Below, in pieces: positions 44,194 through 53,044 of a stretch of DNA of 64,000 bases. The DNA is from Actinocatenispora rupis (GTDB taxonomy: Bacteria; Actinomycetota; Actinomycetes; Mycobacteriales; Micromonosporaceae). The stretch lies in assembly GCF_016861975.1 (NCBI RefSeq), contig NZ_BOMB01000027.1, forward strand, positions 1 through 64,000. Direction: 5' to 3'. Positions within the stretch are counted from its first letter, which is position 1; each line of letters begins with the position of its first letter. Both the position numbers and the translations under genes were made by a program. The notes beneath the pieces were generated by a model. The model saw only the letters and a list, made by a program, of their open reading frames with translations, ran no database searches and was not told the origin of the DNA.

Positions 44194-45147
44194 TCAGGCG
44201 GTGACGAGGTCGGCGAGCAGCTCGGCGGGCAGGTTCCCACCCGACACCACGGCGACGGTACGGCCGGTGGGCAGTTCGTCCACGTGGTACAGGTACGCGG
44301 CGGTCGTGGTGGCGCCGGACGGTTCGGCGACGAGGCGGCCCTGGCGGGCGAGAACGCCGACGGCGGCCCGGATCTCGTCCTCGGCGACGGTGACGATCCC
44401 GTCCAGGTGCGCGCTCAGGTGCGCCAGCGTCAACTCCGACAGCGCGGTACGCATACCGTCGGCGATCGACGCGTACCGCTGCTCGTCCGGGTACGGCACG
44501 AGCCGGCCGGCGGCGAGCGAGTCGCGGGCGTCGGGCGCGACGGCCGGTTCCACCCCGTACACCTTGGCGGTGGGGCGCAACGCCTTCACCGCGGTACTCA
44601 CGCCGGACGCGAGACCGCCGCCGCCGACCTGGACGAGTACCACGTCGACGGCGGGCTCGTCGGCGAGGATCTCCAGCCCGACCGTGCCCTGCCCGGCGAT
44701 CACGTCCCGGTGGTCGAACGGCGGCACGATCGCGAGCCCGCGCTCGGCGGCGATCCGCTCCGTGGTGTCGAGCCGCTCGGCCCCCGGTACGAGAACGACC
44801 TCGGCACCGTACGAGCGGATCGACTCGATCTTGGTGGCGGGCGCGACGTCCGGCACGACGACGACGGCGGGCACCCCGAACACGGCCGCCGCGTACGCCA
44901 CGGCCTGGCCGTGGTTGCCGGACGAGTGCGTGACGACGCCGCCCCGGCGTACCTCGTCGGGCAGGGACGCGATCGCGTGGTACGCCCCGCGGATCTTGAA
45001 CGCGCCGACCGGCTGGAGGTTCTCCGGCTTGAGCGACAGCGGGCGCTCGGGCGTGCCCCACGTCTGCGGCAGCAGCGGCGTACGCACGGCGATGCCGGCC
45101 AGGTTGTCCGCCGCCGCCCGGATGTCCTCGACAGTCACCAGCTCCAT
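44194..45147 (-). CDS. Threonine/serine dehydratase-like PLP enzyme
   Basis: The product is 317 aa, fold type II PLP. The Schiff-base lysine is K51 in VGAFKIRGAYHAI; SSGNHGQAVAYAA binds the substrate carboxylate; VQVGGGGLASGVSTAVK binds PLP phosphate. It lacks the C-terminal regulatory ACT domain of biosynthetic IlvA, so it is a catabolic threonine/serine dehydratase or a serine racemase. It is convergent with Hsp70-like copy 3. Confidence 0.92.
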   Translation of the reverse strand: MELVTVEDIRAAADNLAGIAVRTPLLPQTWGTPERPLSLKPENLQPVGAFKIRGAYHAIASLPDEVRRGGVVTHSSGNHGQAVAYAAAVFGVPAVVVVPDVAPATKIESIRSYGAEVVLVPGAERLDTTERIAAERGLAIVPPFDHRDVIAGQGTVGLEILADEPAVDVVLVQVGGGGLASGVSTAVKALRPTAKVYGVEPAVAPDARDSLAAGRLVPYPDEQRYASIADGMRTALSELTLAHLSAHLDGIVTVAEDEIRAAVGVLARQGRLVAEPSGATTTAAYLYHVDELPTGRTVAVVSGGNLPAELLADLVTA

Positions 45148-45222
45148 GCCGTCATCCTGCCGCGCCGACCGTACGCCGGGGCCGACCCGCGGCGCAGCTC
45201 ACAACGCCCGGGGCCGGCCCGG

Positions 45223-46467
45223 TCAGGACCGGCGCAGGTCGGTGAGCGCGGCCCAGATGCCGTCGGCGAGCAGGCGGGCCTCGTCGTCCGACATCACGAA
45301 CGCCGGCGAGATCTGGATGGCACCCGCGCCGACCACCCGGGTCGACACCGCCTGCTTGCGGAGCGCCTTGACCAGGTTCGGCGCGAGCGTCGGCTCGGTG
45401 AGCTGCACGGCGGCCAGCGCACCGGCGCCGGCGCGTACCTCCGCGACGAGGGAGTGCTCGGTGAGCCGGGCCAGCTCGCGTACCAGGGTCGACTCCAGCC
45501 GCTTGGACTCGGTGAGCAGGTGCTCGCGCTCCAGGATGTCCAGGTTGCGCAGGGCGACCGCGGCGGCGGCCGGATGCCCCGAGTACGTGTAGCCGTGGCG
45601 CCACCACACGCCCGCGCCCGGCCGGAAGAACGGCTCCGCGACACGCCCGGCGGCAATCACCGCGCCGAGCGGCAGGTACCCGGAGGTGATGCCCTTGGCG
45701 CAGGTGATCAGGTCGGGGTCCAGGTTGTACCGCCCGCTGGCGAACCAGTCGCCGCCGATGCGGCCGAAGCCGGTCACCACCTCGTCCGCGACGAACAGCA
45801 CCCCGTACTCCCGGCAGATCCGGCGCACCTCGGTCAGGTACCCCTCGGCCGGCGGGTACACGCCGCCCGCGCCGATCACCGGCTCGCAGAAGAACGCCGC
45901 CACCCGGTCCGGCCCGATCCGCTCGATCGTGGCGCGCAGCTCCTCCGCCGAGTCCCGCGACACGACGGCGGTGTCCGGCATCAGCTCCCCGTACCCCTCG
46001 CGGTTGCCGGGGATGCCCGCCATCGCCGTCCCCGCCACGTGCATCCCGTGGTACGCGTTGGTGCGGGAGACGAGCACGGTGCGCTGCGGTTGACCCAGCT
46101 CGTGCCAGTACCGGCGGGCGAGCTTGGCGGCGGTGTCGACCGAGTCGGAGCCGCCGGACGTGAAGAACACCTTGGCGCCGGCGAGGGGCGCGAGCGACGC
46201 GACCCGTTCCGCCAGGTCCAGCGTGGTACGCACGGCGAAGTCACCGAACGACGAGTACGCGGCGAGCTTCTTCATCTGCTCGGCGGCGGCCTCGGCCAGC
46301 TCCCGGCGGCCGTGCCCGACGTTCGCGAACCAGAGGCCGGCGGTGGCGTCGAGGTAGCGCCGGTCGTTCTCGTCGAAGACCCAGACCCCGTCGCCGCGGT
46401 GCAGCACGAACTCACCCGACTCGCTGACCTCGCCCATGTCGGCGAACGGATGCCAGAACGCGCCCAT
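45223..46467 (-). CDS. Class III pyridoxal-phosphate aminotransferase
   Basis: The product is 414 aa, fold type I. The PLP lysine is K258 in ITCAKGITSGYLPLGAV; LFVADEVVTGFGRIG carries the Asp that contacts the pyridine nitrogen; VFFTSGGSDSVDTAAKLARRY is the class III helix. Relatives use beta-alanine, GABA or putrescine as amino donor with pyruvate. GAGGAGG lies 6 nt before the ATG. The exact substrate cannot be read. It lies between the dehydratase and the aldo-keto reductase, all on one strand, suggesting a catabolic cluster. Confidence 0.92.
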   Translation of the reverse strand: MGAFWHPFADMGEVSESGEFVLHRGDGVWVFDENDRRYLDATAGLWFANVGHGRRELAEAAAEQMKKLAAYSSFGDFAVRTTLDLAERVASLAPLAGAKVFFTSGGSDSVDTAAKLARRYWHELGQPQRTVLVSRTNAYHGMHVAGTAMAGIPGNREGYGELMPDTAVVSRDSAEELRATIERIGPDRVAAFFCEPVIGAGGVYPPAEGYLTEVRRICREYGVLFVADEVVTGFGRIGGDWFASGRYNLDPDLITCAKGITSGYLPLGAVIAAGRVAEPFFRPGAGVWWRHGYTYSGHPAAAAVALRNLDILEREHLLTESKRLESTLVRELARLTEHSLVAEVRAGAGALAAVQLTEPTLAPNLVKALRKQAVSTRVVGAGAIQISPAFVMSDDEARLLADGIWAALTDLRRS

Positions 46468-46568
46468 CTACCCCTCCTCACACCGCCCGGCGGCCCAGGC
46501 GGGTCGGCCACGGCCTGCGGCCGACCGTACCCCGGGCGGACGCGCGGCGCCGGGCCAACCCCGGCGGG

Positions 46569-47603
46569 TCAGCGGGGACGGGTGGGGCCGGTACCGGCGC
46601 CGGAGCGTTCGATCGCCTCGGCGATCTCGTCGAGGTCGTCGGCGTCGAGGGTCAGCTCGGCGGCCGGCAGCCAGCCGGTGACCTGGTCGGGGCGGCGGCC
46701 GCCGACGATCGCGCCGGTCACACCCGGCCAGGACAGTGTCCAGGCGACGGCGACGGCCGGCAGGGTCAGCCCGCGCCGGTGCGCGACGCCGCCCATCCGC
46801 CGGGCCAGGTCCAGGTTGCGGTCGAGCGCCGCGCCGACGAAGTCGCCATCGGTACGCCGCCAGTCGTCGGCCGGCAGCGCGGCCACCCGTTCCCGGCTGA
46901 ACGCCCCGGTCAGCAGGCCCGACTGCATCGGGCTGTACCCGATCACGCCCGTCCCATGCTCGGCGCACCACGGGATCTCGACGGCCGCGGCCGCCCGGTC
47001 GATCGCGGAGAACGGCGGCTGGAGCGAGTCCACGTGCCCGATCGCCTCGGCTTCGGCGAGCTGCTTGGCGTCGTGGTTGGACAGCCCGACCGCGCGGACC
47101 TTCCCCTCCCGCTTCAGGTCCAGCAACGTCTGCCAGTACTCGGCGAGCGGCGTGCCGTCCGCCGGCTCGTCGGCCGACTCCGCCGGCCAGTGCATCTGGT
47201 ACAGGTCGATGCGCTCGACGCCGAGCCGGCGCAGCGAACCCTCGACCTCGCGGCGGATGCTCGCGGCGGCACCGACCCGGCGCGGCTCGACGCCGCGGTC
47301 ACTCTCGTCGACCACCAGGCCACACTTCGTGAAGACGTACGGCCGCTCCTCCTCGCGGTACTGGGCGATCGCGGCGCCGACCACCTCCTCGGAGTGCCCG
47401 AGCCCGTACACGGCGGCGGTGTCGATCCAGTTGACGCCGTGCTCCACCGCGTACCGGACGGCGGCGGCCGAGTCGGCGTCGTCCTGACCGCCCCAGCCGT
47501 ACCGCCAGCCGGCGCCGCCGATGGCCCACGCACCGAAGCCGACGCGCGTGATGTGCATGTCCGTCCGACCCAACCGCGCGGTGGGGAGATCGGTACTCGG
47601 CAT
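46569..47603 (-). CDS. Aldo/keto reductase
   Basis: The product is 344 aa, a TIM-barrel AKR. FGAWAIGGAGWRYGWGGQDD is the AKR start. The tetrad appears as WIDTAAVYGLGHSEEVVG (Asp, Tyr), FTKCG (Lys region) and YQMHWPAE (His). VRAVGLSNHDAKQL follows. GGAGGT is 8 nt upstream of the ATG at 47603. It uses NADPH to reduce aldehydes or ketones; the substrate is unknown. Confidence 0.93.
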   Translation of the reverse strand: MPSTDLPTARLGRTDMHITRVGFGAWAIGGAGWRYGWGGQDDADSAAAVRYAVEHGVNWIDTAAVYGLGHSEEVVGAAIAQYREEERPYVFTKCGLVVDESDRGVEPRRVGAAASIRREVEGSLRRLGVERIDLYQMHWPAESADEPADGTPLAEYWQTLLDLKREGKVRAVGLSNHDAKQLAEAEAIGHVDSLQPPFSAIDRAAAAVEIPWCAEHGTGVIGYSPMQSGLLTGAFSRERVAALPADDWRRTDGDFVGAALDRNLDLARRMGGVAHRRGLTLPAVAVAWTLSWPGVTGAIVGGRRPDQVTGWLPAAELTLDADDLDEIAEAIERSGAGTGPTRPR

Positions 47604-47700
47604 CGCCGGCCACCTCCTTGCCTCTGCTCGTCGGGAGCCCGGCCCCGGCTCCTGAGGAGAACAGTGGCGCACGTCGCCTCCGCACGTGCGACATTGCGCG

Positions 47701-47724
47701 GATCCGTGGAACTTCCCACGGATC
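47701..47724. promoter_or_regulatory. Inverted repeat in the AKR/nlpC intergenic region
   Basis: GATCCGTGG, AACTTC, CCACGGATC: a perfect 9-6-9 inverted repeat about 100 bp upstream of the AKR start. It is a candidate operator. A 12-bp palindrome GTCGCCGGCGAC lies at 47781-47792. Confidence 0.45.
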
Positions 47725-47951
47725 GCGGCGCCGGTGTGGGCAGTTCCACATCCGAGCGCGACGGTTGCGCGCGGCGGTCTGTCGCCGGCGACGGCTTTCC
47801 CTGGTGGCGCGCGGGATGCAGCCGGCCGTGAACCAACCTCTAACGTCGTCTTACGTAACGGCCGCATGCTCTCGTCGTTACCCATGGTGTCCGCACCCAC
47901 GGGTACGGGTGTTCGCTGACCTGGCAACCCCGCCAGACGGGTCACGCAGGG

Positions 47952-47981
47952 TTGAACGGAACTCAGCGGCTTCCGTACTCT
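47952..47981 (+). promoter_or_regulatory. Putative promoter of the riboswitch-nlpC transcript
   Basis: TTGAAC and TACTCT, 18 bp apart, sit about 50 bp before the first riboswitch stem. The fit to a housekeeping actinobacterial promoter is reasonable but unproved. Confidence 0.35.
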
Positions 47982-48030
47982 TGGGCGGTCCGGTCGGCAG
48001 TCGGTCACCAGCCGGGTGACCCCGACGGGA

Positions 48031-48181
48031 CACCGCCGAGTCGCTCGGCGAGCCGGGGAACCAACCGGCTGTCGTTCACGACAGCCAACCGGGGTGAATC
48101 CAACGGCTCTCGTACGGGAGCCCGCGGTAGGGCGAACCCACTTCTTCCCGCCCGAACCCGTCAGCTAACCCGGTAGGCGGT
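48031..48181 (+). ncRNA. ydaO/yuaA c-di-AMP riboswitch
   Basis: The leader carries the conserved ydaO-yuaA blocks in order: CGCCGAGTCGCTCGGCGAG, CCGGGGAACCAACC, GGGGTGAATCC, GGTAGGGCGAACCC, then CCCGAACCCGTCAGCTAACC and a closing GGTAGGCGG. The closing GGCGG can pair with CCGCC near 48033 to form P1. The class binds cyclic di-AMP and usually turns off cell-wall hydrolase or K+/osmolyte genes. Here it precedes nlpC/p60 by about 25 nt, as in other actinobacteria. A separate expression platform is not obvious; the 3' P1 side lies close to AAGGAG. Confidence 0.92.
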
Positions 48182-48205
48182 AGCGGGAGAAGGAGTGGGC
48201 TACTG

Positions 48206-49189
48206 GTGTCAGTAGCGGGAGTCTTGTCGCGGCCACGCCGCGCTCTTGCTTTGGTCGCCGCCGCCGCTTGTGCCGCCGCGGGCATCGCTCTCACCGGCGG
48301 TGCCGCGTTCGCCGATCCGAACAGCACGACCCTTGAGAAGAACATGGACGCGACGTGGTCCAAGCTTGAGGCGAACGGCGAGAAGTACAAGGAGAACGCG
48401 TACCAGCTGCAGAAGAACCAGGCGCAGTCCAGGAAGCTCGCCAAGCAGCTCGTGCCGCTGCAGAAGAAGGTCGACTCCATGTACAAGGAGGTCGGCTCCT
48501 ACGCCGCCGCCGCGTACAAGGGCGGCAACCTGTCGGCGGTGAACTCGATCCTGACGTACGGGTCGGCCTCGACGATGCTCGACCAGGTCGCCACGCTCGA
48601 CCGGATGGCGGCCGACCAGCACCGCAAGGTCGCCAAGTACGAGAAGGCGAAGAACGACCTCGACGCGAAGAAGCGCAAGTACGACACGCTCGTCGCGCAG
48701 AACAAGAAGCAGCAGGTCAAGCTGGCCGCCGAGAAGAAGAAGCTCCAGGGCGACATGTCGACCATGGAGAAGCAGTACCAGCAGACCGCGGCCGGGCGTT
48801 CGCAGGGCGGCAGTGGCCTGCCCGACCTCGGCTACATCCCCGGTCCCGGCGGCAAGGCCGTGCGGTACGCGATCGACCACCTCGGCGACCCGTACGTGTG
48901 GGACACCGCCGGGCCGAACGAGTTCGACTGCTCGGGTCTGACGATGGCGGCCTGGGCGGCGGCCGGCGTCAGCATGCGGCACTACACGTACGACCAGTAT
49001 TCGGCCTTCCCGCACGTCGGCCGGGACGAGCTGATGGCCGGTGACCTCGTGTTCTGGAACGGTGCGGAGCACGTCGGCATCTACATCGGCAAGGGGTACG
49101 TGATCCACGCGCCGCAGCCGGGTGAGGGCGTCAAGGTCTCCCCGGTCGACTACCCCGGCACCTGGTACGGCGCGGTCCGTCCGGGCTGA
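48206..49189 (+). CDS. Secreted NlpC/P60 peptidoglycan endopeptidase (RipA-like)
   Basis: The product is 327 aa. A signal peptide covers residues ~1-36 (ending AAFAD). Residues ~45-195 are a long Lys/Gln-rich coiled coil like that of RipA and PcsB-type proteins, and ~210-327 form the NlpC/P60 domain. The catalytic Cys is ~C242 in NEFDCSGLTMAAW; His residues occur in GAEHVGIYIG and YVIHAPQPG. It cleaves D-Glu-meso-DAP bonds in peptidoglycan. The upstream c-di-AMP riboswitch links its expression to turgor and wall state. AAGGAG precedes the GTG at about 10 nt. Confidence 0.95.
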   Translation: MSVAGVLSRPRRALALVAAAACAAAGIALTGGAAFADPNSTTLEKNMDATWSKLEANGEKYKENAYQLQKNQAQSRKLAKQLVPLQKKVDSMYKEVGSYAAAAYKGGNLSAVNSILTYGSASTMLDQVATLDRMAADQHRKVAKYEKAKNDLDAKKRKYDTLVAQNKKQQVKLAAEKKKLQGDMSTMEKQYQQTAAGRSQGGSGLPDLGYIPGPGGKAVRYAIDHLGDPYVWDTAGPNEFDCSGLTMAAWAAAGVSMRHYTYDQYSAFPHVGRDELMAGDLVFWNGAEHVGIYIGKGYVIHAPQPGEGVKVSPVDYPGTWYGAVRPG

Positions 49190-49211
49190 CCGTTCCACCT
49201 GCCTCGTCGAG

Positions 49212-49240
49212 GGCCGGTCCACCGTCGCGGTGGGCCGGCC
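49212..49240. terminator. Bidirectional terminator hairpin
   Basis: GGCCGGTCCACC, loop GTCGC, GGTGGGCCGGCC form a 12-bp stem with one G.U pair between the convergent nlpC and GGDEF-EAL genes. Confidence 0.65.
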
Positions 49241-49268
49241 TTCGTCGTCCGTGCGTCGACCTGGCGGT

Positions 49269-51389
49269 TCAGCGGTGGTGTTCGGCGGCCAGCCGGGCGG
49301 TGATCGCGGCCGGGCCGGACGGTCGGGCGAAGTGCCAGCCCTGGCCGACGTCGCAGCCGATGGCGCGCAGCCGGGCGGCCTGCTCGTCGGTCTCGACGCC
49401 TTCGGCGATGACGGTCAGGTCCAGCGCGTGCGCCAGCTCGACCAGCGTCGCCACGATCCGTTCGTCCACCGGGTCGGTCGACGTACGCCGGGCCGTGGGG
49501 GTGCCGGACACGAACGAGCCGGCGATCTTCAGCGCGTGTACCGGCAGTTCCCGCAGGTACGCCAGGTTGGAGTAGCCGGTGCCGAAGTCGTCGATGGCGA
49601 GCCGTACGCCCATCTCGGCGAGGGTGTGCAGGGCGCGCAGCGGCTCGGCGGCCGGGCCCATGATGGCGCTCTCGGTCAGTTCCAGGACGAGCCGGTCGGC
49701 GGGCAGCCCGGTGTCCCGGAGTACGGCGGCGACCTCCTCGGTGAGGTCCTGCTCGTGCGCCTGCCGTACGGCGAGGTTGACGCTGACCCGGAAGTCCGGC
49801 CCGGCGATCGCCTGCCACGCCTGCGCCTGCGCGCACGCGGACTGGAGTACCCAGCGGCCGAGGGGGACGATCGCGCCGGTCTCCTCGGCCAGGTTGATGA
49901 ACTGGTCGGGCGGCAGCAGCCCGAGTTGCGGGTGCCGCCAGCGCACCAGCGCCTCGACACCCCACAGCCGGTCCGACTCCAGCGACACCAGCGGCTGGTA
50001 CTCGACGACGAACTCGCCGTGCTCGACGGCGGCGGGCATGGTCGCGGCCAGCGTGTACCGGGCGACCTCGCGGGCGTGCCGGTCCGGGTCGAACACCGCC
50101 CAGCGGCCCCGGCCGTCCGACTTCGCCCAGTACAAGGTGGTGTCGGCGGCCTGCATGAGGTCGGCGGTGGTCAGCCCGGCGATCGGCCGGTCCACGATGC
50201 CGATGCTGGCGGAGACGGTCAGCTCCCGCCCACCCACGCGTACGGCCGGGCGGAGTGCGGTGAGCGCCTGCTCGGCGCACCAGGTCAGGTCCATGTCGGG
50301 GGCGGTCGGCTTGTCCAGCAGGATGACGAACTCGTCGCCGCCCATCCGCGCGACCAGCCCACCCGACCGGCGTACGGCCAGGTCGAGGCGCTGCGCGACG
50401 GCCACGAGCACGCCGTCGCCGATCTCGTGGCCGAAGCTGTCGTTGATCACCTTGAACCCGTCGAGGTCCAGGTAGCAGAGGCCGACCCGGGCGTCCGGAT
50501 CGGGCGTCGACAGCAGCTCGCCGAGCCGGGCGAAGAACAGCTCGCGGTTGGCCAGGCCGGTCAGCGGGTCGTGCCACGCCTGGTACTCCAGCCGCAGCTC
50601 CAGCAGCCGCCGCTCGGTGATGTCCTCGATCATGGCCACCGCGTACGGCTGGCCGGCGGGGGTCTCGATCGCGGACAGCGTCACGCGGCCCCACACGAGC
50701 GCGCCGTCGGCGTCCGCGAACCGCCGCTCGACCTGGACCGGCGCGGACCCGCCCGACAGCAGCCCGTCCACGGCGGACCGCACCGCGTCCGCATCCTCGG
50801 GATGCGCGTACTCGCCGAGGTCGTGGCCGGTGAGGTCGGTCGGCGCGTGCCCGAGCATGTCGGCGAGGGCCTGGTTGGCGTCGACCACGCGGCGCTGGGC
50901 GTCGAGTACGGCCATGCCGATCGCGGCCTCCGCGAACACCGCCTGGAACCGCGCCTGGCTGGCCGACAGCGCCTTCTCCGCCTGCCGCCGGGCGTCGACC
51001 AGCGCCAGCCGGATCGACTCCTGCTCCGCCAACGTACGGTCGCGCAGCGCGGCGGCGAAGCCGTCGGCCAGCGCGGACTGCACCTCCAACCGGCGCTTCG
51101 CCGTACCGGCGCGGGCGGTGAGCGGGTCGTCGGCGAGCAGCGCGAGCGTACGGCCGAGTCCGATGGGGCCGGTGATGTTGGCGTGGACGAGCGCGGCGCC
51201 GATCTGCCGCGCCTCCTCGGCGGGAAACTCGCCCGGGGCGTGCAGCGCGACGATCCGGTCAGCGAGGCCGGCAAGGTACCGGACGAGCTCATCCGATGAC
51301 ATCGGCACGTACGTCTCGTCGGTGACGGCCCGGGCCCACCGTTCGGCGAACCTGGTTCGCCTCCCGTCGACCGCGGAGCCTCGCGCCAC
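49269..51389 (-). CDS. PAS-GGDEF-EAL cyclic-di-GMP signalling protein
   Basis: The product is 706 aa. The N-terminus (FAERWARAVTDETYVPMSSDEL) is a conserved helical region seen in actinobacterial diguanylate cyclases. A PAS domain (~145-270) is followed by GGDEF (~280-440) with intact MGGDEFVILL and EAL (~455-700) with intact VEALVRWRHP, NLAVRQ, ELTES, DDFGTGYSNLAYL and IAEGVE. The usual LKID reads LKIA, so the Asp next to the essential Lys is lost. It may make and/or degrade c-di-GMP in response to a PAS-bound signal. No membrane helix is present. Confidence 0.93.
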   Translation of the reverse strand: MARGSAVDGRRTRFAERWARAVTDETYVPMSSDELVRYLAGLADRIVALHAPGEFPAEEARQIGAALVHANITGPIGLGRTLALLADDPLTARAGTAKRRLEVQSALADGFAAALRDRTLAEQESIRLALVDARRQAEKALSASQARFQAVFAEAAIGMAVLDAQRRVVDANQALADMLGHAPTDLTGHDLGEYAHPEDADAVRSAVDGLLSGGSAPVQVERRFADADGALVWGRVTLSAIETPAGQPYAVAMIEDITERRLLELRLEYQAWHDPLTGLANRELFFARLGELLSTPDPDARVGLCYLDLDGFKVINDSFGHEIGDGVLVAVAQRLDLAVRRSGGLVARMGGDEFVILLDKPTAPDMDLTWCAEQALTALRPAVRVGGRELTVSASIGIVDRPIAGLTTADLMQAADTTLYWAKSDGRGRWAVFDPDRHAREVARYTLAATMPAAVEHGEFVVEYQPLVSLESDRLWGVEALVRWRHPQLGLLPPDQFINLAEETGAIVPLGRWVLQSACAQAQAWQAIAGPDFRVSVNLAVRQAHEQDLTEEVAAVLRDTGLPADRLVLELTESAIMGPAAEPLRALHTLAEMGVRLAIDDFGTGYSNLAYLRELPVHALKIAGSFVSGTPTARRTSTDPVDERIVATLVELAHALDLTVIAEGVETDEQAARLRAIGCDVGQGWHFARPSGPAAITARLAAEHHR

Positions 51390-51588
51390 GACGCCTTCTC
51401 CCCCCTAGCCCCGGGCCCGGACGGACCCGCGTCTGGATGAGGATACGACCGTCGCGGAGCGATTGAAGATCACAAGCCGTTACCGATCAAACCGTCGCTC
51501 TGCAAGTTGCTACTACAGGAAGTCACCTCGATCCGCAGCGGTACCGGGCTCACTGTGCGCGCGGTCCCCGGCGCGGAGAGCGTTCCGG

Positions 51589-52368
51589 TCAGAGCCGGCC
51601 GACACCGGCGACGGTGGGAAGCTTGGCCACGAGTTCATCCGATGGCTGAGCCATGTCGGGCCGCCACCGGGTCAGGTGCACGATGCCCGGGTCGACCAGC
51701 TCGAACCCGTCGAACAGCTCCGCCACCTCCGCCCGCCGGAACGTGTGGAAGTCGACCAGCAGCGTCTGCCGCTCCGCCCAGTCGAACCCGTCGCCGCTAT
51801 CCCGCGTCGCCGCCGACACCACCAGGTGGCTGCCCGGCGCCAACGCCTCCCGGTACTTGCGGACCAGCCCCGGCGCGTCCTCGTCCGGCCCGATGTTGTG
51901 GAAGACGCCGACCATCACCAGCCCGACCGGCTCGCTCAGGTCGAGCAGGTCGCGTACCTCCGGGGAGCCGAGTACGCCGTCGACGTCGCGGAGGTCCGCG
52001 GCCAGCATCCGGGCCCGGGGTACGTCGGCGAGCATGGTGCGGCCGTGTGCGGCGGCGACCGGCTCGTGGTCCACGTACACGACGCGCGCGCCGGGTGCCG
52101 CCTCGTGCACGTTGCCCGCCGTGGGCAGGCCGGAACCGAGATCCAGGAACTGCCGCACACCTAGCCCGGTCAGGTACCGCACGGCGCGGCGCAGGAAGGA
52201 ACGGTTGGCGCGGACGCCGGCGGCGAGGTCCGGCACCCGGGCGCTGAACCGCTCGGCCGCGGCCCGGTCCACCGCGAAGTTGTGCGAGCCGCCGAGCAGG
52301 TAGTCGTAGACCCGGGCGACGCAGGGCTCGTCGAAGTCGATCCCGTGCTCGCCCCGTTCGGCCACCAT
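51589..52368 (-). CDS. SAM-dependent methyltransferase, Methyltransf_19 (DUF574) family
   Basis: The product is 259 aa. It has the family opening VARVYDYLLGGSHNFAVDR and NRSFLRRAVRYL, then the SAM site FLDLGSGLPTAGNVHEAA and YVDHEPVAAAHG. This family is expanded in actinomycetes and its substrates are mostly unknown. The ATG at 52368, preceded by GGGGGTG, is preferred over a GTG at 52398. Confidence 0.92.
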   Translation of the reverse strand: MVAERGEHGIDFDEPCVARVYDYLLGGSHNFAVDRAAAERFSARVPDLAAGVRANRSFLRRAVRYLTGLGVRQFLDLGSGLPTAGNVHEAAPGARVVYVDHEPVAAAHGRTMLADVPRARMLAADLRDVDGVLGSPEVRDLLDLSEPVGLVMVGVFHNIGPDEDAPGLVRKYREALAPGSHLVVSAATRDSGDGFDWAERQTLLVDFHTFRRAEVAELFDGFELVDPGIVHLTRWRPDMAQPSDELVAKLPTVAGVGRL

Positions 52369-52670
52369 CCAACACCCCCGGTCGGTACTCGCCGACACGC
52401 TAGCGATCCGTACGTCGGGGCCGCGACCCCCGTACGGGCGGACCGGCGCACCGTTTCGGCCACCCGGGTACGGCGGATCCGGCTGGCGTGGGGGGTCGCA
52501 CCGCGCCCGTTCGGGGTATCCGGGGTCCGCGGGTTTGGTAACGCTCCGGATACGAACCGGGGAAAAATCCTCCCCGTAGGGCGTTTCGCTTGAAGGTTAC
52601 GTACCCGCGCGCAAGACTGGAATGGTCCGGGGGTGAGAGACACCCCACCGCGAGGAACATGGAGGAAGCC
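52369..52670. other. Intergenic region with leader hairpins
   Basis: Divergent control region between the methyltransferase and DUF5999 genes. It contains a small hairpin GGGGTG-AGAGA-CACCCC (52630-52646) just before the DUF5999 RBS and a GGGGA/TCCCC pair near 52561-52577. No promoter was assigned with confidence. Confidence 0.35.
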
Positions 52671-52874
52671 ATGTGCCTCCACACGCCGGAATGCCCCTCG
52701 GCACAGGCACTTGACCGGGAGGCCGCACACGTCGTCTCGGCGCATCCGGAGCAGGGCTGGAGCCTGCTCTGCAACGGCGTCATCCTGTTCGAGGACGACG
52801 GAGAGATCCTCCCCGACGGCCACGCCGTCGCACCGCCCCAAACACGCTCAGTCACCACCAAGGCCGGGGTCTGA
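52671..52874 (+). CDS. DUF5999 family small protein
   Basis: The protein is 67 aa. It opens with the Cys/His-rich MCLHTPECPSAQALDREAA and continues HPEQGWSLLCNGVILFEDDG and LPDG, the DUF5999 pattern found across actinomycetes. The early C-x-H-x4-C and the later Cys could bind a metal. The ATG at 52671 is chosen because GGAGG lies 5 nt upstream; an ATG at 52659 precedes that box. Function is unknown. Confidence 0.88.
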   Translation: MCLHTPECPSAQALDREAAHVVSAHPEQGWSLLCNGVILFEDDGEILPDGHAVAPPQTRSVTTKAGV

Positions 52875-53044
52875 CACCCGCCTCCGATGCTCTGCCGCGT
52901 GCGTGACGCACGCGAGTACCCCGCCGGAGGGGCGCGCTCCCCGGCCCCGGCGGGGGCCCTCACGGACCCACAGGTACGACACCCGACGCTCGGCCCGCGG
53001 CCGGGCGTTCTTTCGTGTCGGGGGGCTCCGCTAGCGTCGCGGGG

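Noticed and set aside
47881-47950. A second riboswitch upstream of the c-di-AMP riboswitch
   Set aside because: Some GC-rich pairing is possible, but no conserved class core could be identified.
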